Made by a program: the position numbers and the translations under genes | The notes under the pieces: model-generated | Told to the model about the DNA's origin: nothing | The model's database searches: none | What the model saw: the letters and a program-made list of their open reading frames with translations, nothing else | In this document: positions 1 to 5,150 of the stretch, one piece after another | Position numbering within the stretch: position 1 is the first letter of the stretch | Layout: each line of letters begins with the position of its first letter | Assembly (NCBI GenBank): GCA_029260155.1 | Contig: JAJDDU010000170.1 | Location: forward strand, 1 to 6,568 | DNA: 6,568 bases | Direction: 5' to 3' | DNA from: Phycisphaerae bacterium | Lineage (GTDB): Bacteria; Planctomycetota; Phycisphaerae; UBA1845

Positions 1-2
1 GC

Positions 3-125
3 AAACTGGAAGGCGCCAACAACAAGATCAAAGTCATCAAACGCATCGCCTACGGCTTCCACGATCTCGAATACTTCGCACTCAAAGTCAAACAGGCTCT
101 ACCGGGACGTTTCTCCAGTAACTAA
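3..125 (+). CDS. ISL3-family transposase, C-terminal fragment (cut by window edge)
   Basis: The first 40 codons in frame 3, closed by TAA, give the C-terminus of a DDE transposase. The stretch reading EGANNKIKVIKRIAYGFHD followed by LEYFALKV is the hallmark end of ISL3-family transposases, where E-G-x-N-N-K-I-K carries the last catalytic glutamate and the YGFHDxEYF stretch follows it. The protein cuts and joins the ends of its own insertion sequence. Only the tail is visible; the remainder lies left of the window, so whether the gene is intact cannot be told. The stop codon lies inside the presumed terminal inverted repeat, so the gene runs to the very end of its element. It is followed directly by a broken second transposase on the opposite strand, which suggests that this element inserted there. 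Confidence 0.88.
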   Translation, partial: KLEGANNKIKVIKRIAYGFHDLEYFALKVKQALPGRFSSN

Positions 126-139
126 TTCGGAGGAGAACC
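122..139. repeat. Probable right terminal inverted repeat of the ISL3-type element
   Basis: Read inward on the - strand the end is GGTTCTCCTCCGAATTAG. ISL3-family ends typically begin GG followed by a T/C-rich stretch such as GGCTCTTT, so this fits. It overlaps the transposase stop codon and lies exactly where the reading frame of the second transposase stops making sense. The left end of the element is outside the window, so the pairing of the two ends cannot be tested and the boundary is accurate only to a few bases. Confidence 0.5.
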
Positions 140-147
140 TCTTTTTT
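140..147. repeat. Possible 8-bp target-site duplication (one copy) of the ISL3 insertion
   Basis: ISL3 elements generally duplicate 8 bp of AT-rich target. The 8 bases after the presumed element end are TCTTTTTT, within the coding sequence of the interrupted transposase. The partner copy would lie beyond the left edge, so this is inferred from position and family habit only. Confidence 0.3.
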
Positions 148-307
148 GTAGGGTTTGACCGCCTTTCGCGCGTCGCCGTACGAAGTAGCGGCTGGTGTGA
201 TGCGCTTCGAATCCCGTGCCGTCGATGGCCGCCAGCTTCAGGCGTTTTCTGAGGATCTTCGCGCCGACGGCAGCGACAGGCGTTTGATCAAGGAGGCGAT
301 TCGCGGC

Positions 308-315
308 TTTTTTTT
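308..315 (-). other. A8 homopolymer at the transposase frameshift
   Basis: Eight consecutive T on the + strand (A8 in the transposase message) lie exactly at the junction of the two reading frames. Loss of one A, or reading as A7 or A10 through polymerase slippage, joins the RLLKK and AANRLLD segments. Either an indel in a decaying gene or a slippage site; the truncation downstream makes decay more likely. Confidence 0.7.
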
Positions 316-620
316 AGAAGCCGGTCAGTCGCCTTCTGAAGCGTTGTGTAGTGCGGGACGTGTTCAAGTTCGATCGCAGCACAGAGGTTCGGGCAGTCGG
401 CCAGAATACTGACGATCCCGCGGTAGTCGGCCTTGAGGAACTCTTTGAGCACCAGACAGGCAAACAGTTGATGCTGCGTGAACTTCTTTGGGCTGAAACG
501 GTGTGCATACTTCGGCAGTGCGTCCTTGGCTGCGGCGTATGCCACCAGCAACACCCTCCGTGGCGACTTGCTAGTTGTACTCATCCTCCATTATCTACAC
601 GCCATGAAGCAACCGCGCAA

Positions 621-636
621 TTGTGCAAGCGCACAA
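621..636. repeat. Perfect 6-bp inverted repeat with 4-nt loop
   Basis: TTGTGC (621-626) pairs with GCACAA (631-636) around AAGC. It lies about 40 nt upstream of the broken transposase start and about 45 nt past the ATPase stop, reading the - strand. No T-run follows on either strand, so it is not a clear terminator. It may belong to the end of the second insertion sequence, whose outer boundary must lie between about 585 and 679. Function unknown. Confidence 0.35.
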
Positions 637-679
637 AAATGCGGGTCTTCTACAGAGCAAGCCTGACACCTTATACGGG

Positions 680-2050
680 TTACATGACGGCGAAGTAGTT
701 GTCTACTGCGGCGTCGAGGCTTTGGGGGTCGGCTTCGGGCGCGCGGCCTCCGTAGGCGGAACTGTTCTTGATCTGGAGGAGAATGTCGCGCGGTTGACAG
801 CAACGGAACGGACGATCGACGGCTTTGTAGTGCGTCTCGACCAAGTAGTCGATGGCCTCGGGCGAGGTTTTGACGCCGATGATGGGGCCCATGATATCGA
901 ACAGCTGCCGGAATTCGTCCTCGCTGGGATCGATGACGTGGATCTTGTAGGGGATTCGACGTAGGAAGGCATCGTCGACGAGGTCTTTGGGCTCAAGGTT
1001 GGTGGAGAATATGATTAGCTGGTCGAACGGAACCTTGATCTTCTTGCCGCTGGCCAAGCTCAGGTAGTCTTGCCGCCTTTCGAGGGGGACGATCCAACGA
1101 TTGAGAAGCTCGATGGGGCGCATGCGCTGGCGTCCGAAGTCGTCGATGACGAGTGTCCCGGTGTTGCTCTTGAGTTGGAGCGAGGGTTCGGTGATCTTGG
1201 TCATGGGGTTGTGGCAGAGGTCGAGTGCCTCCATGGTCAGCTCGCCACCGGTGATGATCGTGGGCCTCTTGATCTTGATCCATCGCGCATCGACGGCCTG
1301 TTCTTTGAGAATGTCGGGCATGTCGGAATCGGCTGGCTCGTGGTTCTCGGCGTCGAAGAAAGTGATGATCTCGCCGCCGGCCTGGATCGCATAGGGAACC
1401 CACACATCGTCACCGAAACAGGCTGTGATGCGTTCGGAGATACTGGTCTTTCCGTTTCCGGGAAATCCGTAGAGGAACAGTCCGCGTCCCGAATTGATGG
1501 CTGGACCCAGTCGTTCGAACATTTTCTCGTTGATCAGCAGGTCGGAGAAAGCCCGCTGCAGGTCAGCTTCCCGCGGCTGGACCCTGGTGATGCTCTGGGC
1601 CTCGACCGACTTGATGTAGGCATCAAGCGTTACGGGAGCGTGGCCGACGTAGGAGCATTCCACGATGAAGGCGAGCGCTCTCTGTCGTCCCGCGTCGGTG
1701 AGGGCGTACTCGAAATCACCCATGGCAGTACTGTCCTTATACTGGACAAATTGCCTGCTCTTGAGGTTGGCCAGCATCTCGATGATGGGCTTTGCGGGCA
1801 TCCCAGTAGCGGTTGCGAGCTCTCGGCCGGTCATTTTCCCGGAAGCGTGGAGCCATTTGAAGACCAGTGACTCGATGAGGGAGTCGGCCAGACCCGACTT
1901 TTTGATCGTCTTGAATGCGGCGGGCTTGAACCGGTCCATGTCGCCGTTGCCCTGCTGCGTGGACGGTTGTTCGATCGGCGGAAGGATCTGCGGTGTTTCG
2001 GCTGCGGGCTTGTTGCGCAGTGTTGCGATCGTGGGTTTTTTCGCGATCAT
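680..2050 (-). CDS. AAA+ ATPase with N-terminal winged-helix-like region, role unknown
   Basis: A 456-residue protein. Residues 1-40 are a Pro/Gln-rich, probably flexible leader. Residues about 55-130 resemble a winged helix (SLIESLVFKWLHASGKMTG through the EYALTDAGRQRA wing-like end), and a linker leads to an AAA+ module from about 160. Walker A is GFPGNGKTS (195-203, K201). Walker B is LVIDDF (300-305), with the unusual pair D303-D304 where DE is commoner. Sensor 1 is STNLEP (N351), arginine-finger candidates are R364/R365 in FLRRIPY, and sensor 2 is probably R421 in QPRDIL. All ATPase elements are present, so it should bind and hydrolyse ATP and probably oligomerise; no signal peptide or membrane segment is seen, so it is likely cytoplasmic. 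Similar stand-alone ATPases occur in Planctomycetota, but I cannot name a partner. The start is the first ATG in the frame; the Shine-Dalgarno is weak and M38 is an alternative. Nothing is co-directional except the IS remnant. Confidence 0.85.
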   Translation of the reverse strand: MIAKKPTIATLRNKPAAETPQILPPIEQPSTQQGNGDMDRFKPAAFKTIKKSGLADSLIESLVFKWLHASGKMTGRELATATGMPAKPIIEMLANLKSRQFVQYKDSTAMGDFEYALTDAGRQRALAFIVECSYVGHAPVTLDAYIKSVEAQSITRVQPREADLQRAFSDLLINEKMFERLGPAINSGRGLFLYGFPGNGKTSISERITACFGDDVWVPYAIQAGGEIITFFDAENHEPADSDMPDILKEQAVDARWIKIKRPTIITGGELTMEALDLCHNPMTKITEPSLQLKSNTGTLVIDDFGRQRMRPIELLNRWIVPLERRQDYLSLASGKKIKVPFDQLIIFSTNLEPKDLVDDAFLRRIPYKIHVIDPSEDEFRQLFDIMGPIIGVKTSPEAIDYLVETHYKAVDRPFRCCQPRDILLQIKNSSAYGGRAPEADPQSLDAAVDNYFAVM

Positions 2051-2405
2051 GGGGTGATTCTCGACCAGTTGGCGGTTATTATGGCAGCGATGCTGTGGAC
2101 TTTCCGTTTTCCCGTATCGGCTGGATCGCGGGCGGTGTTTGTCTCGCTCGATTGGATGCGGCCGATATGCGGACGTGGAGCGGGAAGTTGAAAGCTGGAG
2201 AACTGAATCCGAAGAAGCAGCGTTCTTCCCAGTTCGATTTTCTGCTTCGGACCCTCGATTGCTCGATTCCGGTCGTCGCGTCGCGCGGCGAGGTTATCGG
2301 CGTAGCGTCTTGTTCTGTTTGGTTTTCCATGCTAAGTAGTAGGTTTCCGCCACATCCGGGGCGGACTGAATAACACTATTGGCGACAACGGTAGCGAATC
2401 GGGTG
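2051..2405. other. Divergent intergenic region, no gene supported
   Basis: This 355-nt gap separates the ATPase (-) from the H1-like gene (+), so both promoters should lie here. I found no hexamer pair on either strand that is convincing; TTGTTC (2310-2315) and TAAGTA (2333-2338) at 17-nt spacing on the + strand is the best but matches poorly. Open frames across it (for example 2079-2330 on -) have no recognisable protein character. A short imperfect repeat (GAAGCAG near 2214 and CTGCTTC near 2242) is too weak to call a structure. Confidence 0.5.
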
Positions 2406-3146
2406 ATGACAAGGCAAGATCAAGTACAGCCAGCCGACGATGCGAAGAAACAGGTACCCGATGCAGGTGCCACCGTGAAACCGGAAGCACCGCCGGGCGG
2501 AGCCCCGCGACGAGCCCCTGCGGCGAAGGAGATTATTCCTCTTGCGTGGAAGCTCATCGGAACGAGCGCCGGAACTCCGGTGACGTTGCTGAAGTGCATC
2601 GAGCGCAAGGACGCCGAGGCTCAGATGGCGCGATTGGAGACAGAGGGCTATTACCAGCATCTCAAAATCTACCCCGCGGAAGAGAAAGTCTCACTCTCCG
2701 GCACCCTGGCCCGGGCGCGGAAGAAGGTGATTGACGAGGCGGTCAACCTTGCGGGTGCGCGCAAGGCCGCATCGGCACCCGCGAAGGACGCTTCGGAAGG
2801 CACGGCGAAGAACACCGCGAGCAAGCGATCCGCTGCGGCAGCGAGTCAGACCATCATGGTGCGGACCAAGCCCATCCCGGTTGAAAACGCAGCGGCCAAG
2901 ACCAAAGCCAAGTCCAAGGCGAAGGCCAAGGCACCTTCCGCCTCGCCCGCGCGCAAGAAAACAGCTGCGGCAAGGGCGCCGAAGGAACCCGCCAAAAAGA
3001 AATCCGCCAAGAAGAGGCCCGCCGCCAAGAAACCGGCAAAGGCAGCTAAGCCTCCCGCAAAAGCAGCGACGAAATCGCCGAAGAAAAAGGCTGTGACGTC
3101 CAAGAAGGCCGCAAAGGTGAAAAAAACAACCCGCAGACGGAAGTAG
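2406..3146 (+). CDS. Histone H1-like lysine/alanine-rich protein with a small N-terminal domain
   Basis: A 246-residue protein from ATG 2406; an in-frame TTG at 2379 would add nine residues, but neither start has a clear Shine-Dalgarno. Residues 1-40 are polar and Pro/Ala-rich. Residues about 42-95 form a compact-looking segment (IIPLAWKLIGTSAGTPVTLL, then KCIERKDAEAQMARLETEGY), which I do not recognise. From about 160 the chain is almost entirely Lys, Ala, Pro, Ser and Arg, with repeated KAK, AAKKPAK and KSPKKK-like units, ending TTRRRK. Such tails are typical of bacterial H1-like proteins and of the tails on some nucleoid proteins; they bind DNA or RNA through charge. A role in nucleoid packing is inferred from composition only. 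It stands 47 nt before the M24 peptidase on the same strand and is probably co-transcribed. Low-complexity tails arise independently, so similarity to eukaryotic H1 does not prove common descent. Confidence 0.75.
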   Translation: MTRQDQVQPADDAKKQVPDAGATVKPEAPPGGAPRRAPAAKEIIPLAWKLIGTSAGTPVTLLKCIERKDAEAQMARLETEGYYQHLKIYPAEEKVSLSGTLARARKKVIDEAVNLAGARKAASAPAKDASEGTAKNTASKRSAAAASQTIMVRTKPIPVENAAAKTKAKSKAKAKAPSASPARKKTAAARAPKEPAKKKSAKKRPAAKKPAKAAKPPAKAATKSPKKKAVTSKKAAKVKKTTRRRK

Positions 3147-3193
3147 TCCTTCGGCAAGCAAACCCGCCTGCTCCGAGTTGAGAGCGCGACCGC

Positions 3194-4303
3194 ATGGCAC
3201 GCAAAAAGAGTGACGCAATACCTGAGTGGATTAAGGCGCGCCTTACAGCCGCCCGCGCTGAGATGGCCAAATCCGATCTCCCCGCGTATCTGCTGACCCG
3301 GCACATGGACACCTTCTACATGACGGGATTCACTGGCGAGGACTCCGCGGTGATTGTGATGCCGCGCGCCGTCCATTTGGTCAGCGACAGCCGGTTCGAC
3401 GAGGCGATAGACGCGGAAGTCCCGTGGGTGAAGAAACACCTCCGCAAAGGACTGTTGGTCGACGAAATAGCCAACGTTTGTCGCAAGCTGAAGCTAGAAC
3501 GTATAGCCATCCAAGCCGACGATGTCAGCGTGCAGATGCTCACCGCCTTGCGCAAATCGGCCAAGCCCACGAGAACCGTGACGGCACCGCCGATCGTGAA
3601 CCGGCTTCGTATGGCCAAGGATCCCACTGAGCTGAAGACGCTGTGCAAGGCGATTACCGTCGCCCAAGACGCGTTCCTAGCTACGAGAAAGTCGATACGG
3701 GTCGGGCAAACGGAAGAGGAGGTGGCTGCGCGGCTGGAATACGAGATGCGCAAGCGTGGCTCGACGTGTGCTGCTTTTGGCACGATGGTGGCTGTTGGGG
3801 CCAACGCTTCCCACCCGCACGCCCATGCCGGAAAGAGAAAAATAACCCGCGGCTGCGCGATTTTGTTCGACTGGGGTGCAACGGTCGGGTTCTACCGCAG
3901 CGACTTGACCCGCTGCCTCTTCATGGGTAGGATTCCGTCGAGAATTAGAGAGATTTACAAGGTCGTGCTGGATGCCCAGCTCGCCGCAATCGAGGCGATT
4001 CGCCCGGGCGCGCGGATGTGCGACGTCGATGGCGTCGCCCGAAAACTGATCACCAGGGCGGGCTACGGGAAACAGTTTGGACATGGGCTCGGTCACGGCC
4101 TTGGCTTGGATGTGCATGAGGCTCCGTCGTTGAGTTGGCGGTCGAACGATGCGTTGGAACCCGGCTCGGTCGTTACGGTAGAGCCGGGCATTTATCTGCC
4201 CGGAGTCGGCGGCGTTCGCATCGAAGATGATGTTCTGGTGACGTCGTCCGGGCATCGGATCCTGAGCGATCTTACAAAGGATTTGCGGAGCGCGGTTCTC
4301 TAG
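3194..4303 (+). CDS. M24-family metallopeptidase (Xaa-Pro aminopeptidase / prolidase type)
   Basis: A 369-residue cytoplasmic peptidase that should release N-terminal residues next to proline or split X-Pro dipeptides using two divalent metal ions. Residues about 12-135 form the creatinase/prolidase N-terminal domain (AYLLTRHMDTFYMTGFTGED). Residues about 145-365 form the pita-bread catalytic domain. All five expected ligands are visible: D226 in LFDWGA, D237 in YRSDLTRC, H301 in HGLGHGLGLDVHE (the family signature), E330 in TVEPGIY and E344 in VRIEDD; H209 in SHPHAHAG is the usual accessory histidine. The length is typical of the short bacterial PepQ/YqhT-like group, not the ~440-residue PepP of E. 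coli. The ATG at 3194 has only GAGAG upstream. It is spaced 47 nt from its neighbours on both sides, consistent with an operon; an M24 peptidase near accB is a recurrent arrangement in bacteria. Exact substrate preference cannot be read from sequence. Confidence 0.93.
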   Translation: MARKKSDAIPEWIKARLTAARAEMAKSDLPAYLLTRHMDTFYMTGFTGEDSAVIVMPRAVHLVSDSRFDEAIDAEVPWVKKHLRKGLLVDEIANVCRKLKLERIAIQADDVSVQMLTALRKSAKPTRTVTAPPIVNRLRMAKDPTELKTLCKAITVAQDAFLATRKSIRVGQTEEEVAARLEYEMRKRGSTCAAFGTMVAVGANASHPHAHAGKRKITRGCAILFDWGATVGFYRSDLTRCLFMGRIPSRIREIYKVVLDAQLAAIEAIRPGARMCDVDGVARKLITRAGYGKQFGHGLGHGLGLDVHEAPSLSWRSNDALEPGSVVTVEPGIYLPGVGGVRIEDDVLVTSSGHRILSDLTKDLRSAVL

Positions 4304-4350
4304 CACAAGACGGCTTGAGTGGCCTGGGAATCGTCGCGCTGCGAAAACCA

Positions 4351-4827
4351 GTGGATATCGATAAAGTCAAAGAACTCGTCCAGTTGATGGTGGACAATGA
4401 ATTGTCCAGCATTTCACTGCGCGACGGAAGCGAAGAGATCACGCTGAAACGGCCGAGCGAGAACGGCATCGCGTCGGGTGGCGACCATTCGCCGATGGCC
4501 ATGATGCCGCCGCAGTTGGCCATGATGCCTGCACCGGCTGTCGCGCTGCCGCAGGGAGACAGTCCTGTCATGCCCGCTGACGATAAGAACACTGTCATCG
4601 AATCGCCCATGGTCGGGACGTTTTACGCATCGCCGAACCCCGAAGCCGAGTCGTTCGTTGGGATCGGCACCCGGGTCTCCCCGACGACCCCGGTCTGCAT
4701 CATCGAGGCCATGAAGGTTTTCAATGAGATTTGTGCCGAGGTTTCGGGCACCATTGAGAAAATCCTGGTGACCAATCAGCAAGCGGTGGAATACGGTCAG
4801 CCGCTCTTTTCCGTCCGCCCCGATTGA
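4351..4827 (+). CDS. accB: Biotin carboxyl carrier protein of acetyl-CoA carboxylase
   Basis: AccB carries biotin between the biotin carboxylase and carboxyltransferase subunits, making malonyl-CoA for fatty-acid synthesis. From GTG 4351 it is 158 residues, close to E. coli AccB (156), and begins M-DIDKVKELVQLMVDNEL, the usual N-terminal helix. A TTG at 4315 would add 12 residues that lack family character, so GTG is preferred although its Shine-Dalgarno is weak. A Met/Pro/Ala-rich linker spans about 47-68. The biotinyl domain fills about 80-158, with the biotinylation motif IIEAMKVFNE (K122). The TFYASPNPEAESFVGIG stretch keeps the protruding thumb typical of AccB, which distinguishes it from carrier domains of other biotin enzymes. 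It follows the M24 gene by 47 nt. The accC gene that commonly comes next is absent; the next 300 nt show no biotin carboxylase start. Confidence 0.94.
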   Translation: MDIDKVKELVQLMVDNELSSISLRDGSEEITLKRPSENGIASGGDHSPMAMMPPQLAMMPAPAVALPQGDSPVMPADDKNTVIESPMVGTFYASPNPEAESFVGIGTRVSPTTPVCIIEAMKVFNEICAEVSGTIEKILVTNQQAVEYGQPLFSVRPD

Positions 4828-5136
4828 TGGGCCACCCGGCACTCCGCTCCACCTCGATCCCCGTCTGCACGCTCGAAGAGCCGACGGCCTTTCGCTCTAT
4901 TCCCACAAGATTCCAGACTACCTCGCTTTTTTGACACCGAGCAAGTCGAGTTGGCCATCGCCGCCGAACCGGGTATGGGATGAGTGCTGGGCGTTGTTTG
5001 CGTCTGGATCACGCGCGGTGGCGCCCCGTGCTCTGATTCGATTGAGGGGAATCGTTTGGATTGGACACTCGGATTCGCGTAACATGACTGATGAGCGTCC
5101 GGGGCCAGTGTCATTTCGGCCGTGCGGACGGTGCAT
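4828..5136. other. Intergenic region after accB, no supported gene
   Basis: I see no recognisable protein in any frame. A 35-codon frame from ATG 4827, overlapping the accB stop as TGATG and ending at 4934, has no Shine-Dalgarno or known motif. A 21-nt imperfect hairpin (4874-4894, CGAAGAGCC / GGCCTTTCG with one mismatch, GAC loop) is not followed directly by T; a T6 run comes only at 4927-4932, so a terminator is not established. The promoter for the next gene probably lies at the right end. Confidence 0.5.
5056..5085 (+). promoter_or_regulatory. Possible sigma-70-type promoter of the repeat-protein gene
   Basis: TTGGAT (5056-5061) and TAACAT (5080-5085) are separated by 18 nt, and the -10 lies about 65 nt before the start codon at 5151. 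Matches are 4 of 6 to TTGACA and 4 of 6 to TATAAT. Placement fits a 5' leader that includes the strong Shine-Dalgarno, but such pairs occur by chance. Confidence 0.35.
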
Positions 5137-5143
5137 AGGAGGG
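5137..5143 (+). promoter_or_regulatory. Strong Shine-Dalgarno (AGGAGGG) fixing the start at 5151
   Basis: AGGAGGG ends 7 nt before ATG 5151. An in-frame TAG at 5136-5138 excludes any longer protein. This is the only strong ribosome binding site in the window. Confidence 0.75.
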
Positions 5144-5150
5144 CGGCCCG

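Larger units (their letters stand above)
140..584 (-). pseudogene. Second DDE transposase (IS4/IS5-like superfamily), N-terminal part, frameshifted and interrupted
   Basis: From ATG at 584, 92 codons read as the N-terminal domain of a planctomycete-type IS transposase, with KYAHRFSPKKFTQHQLFACL, then LKEFLKADYRGIVSIL and EHVPHYTTLQKATDRLL. The frame then reaches a stop soon after an A8 run (T8 at 308-315 on the + strand). One frame over, from 307 down to 140, the same protein continues as AANRLLDQT, then KLAAIDGTGFEAHHTSRYF and VRRRAKGGQ. The D of AAIDGT (codon 221-223) is the expected first catalytic aspartate. Seven A residues instead of eight would restore a single frame. The frame ends where the ISL3-type end begins, so the catalytic C-terminus has been displaced or lost. 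A GGAGG touches the ATG with no spacing; a GTG at codon 11, behind another GGAGG, is an alternative start. Nonfunctional as it stands. Confidence 0.82.

Noticed and set aside
1070..1870. 266-codon open frame on the + strand
   Set aside because: It is antisense to the AAA+ ATPase, whose motifs are unmistakable; the translated sequence has no family character.
2691..3439. Long - strand frames (2691-3218 and 2846-3439) rich in Gly, Arg, Cys, Phe and Leu
   Set aside because: These are mirror images of the Lys/Ala-rich H1-like tail: AAG and GCC codons read backwards give CTT and GGC. No independent support.
4874..4894. Imperfect hairpin after accB as a terminator
   Set aside because: It has a mismatch and a G-T pair, and the T6 run begins over 30 nt later, so it does not meet the usual intrinsic terminator form.
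4827..4934. 35-codon frame overlapping the accB stop (TGATG)
   Set aside because: The overlap could mean translational coupling, but there is no Shine-Dalgarno, no motif and it is very short; not enough to call a gene.
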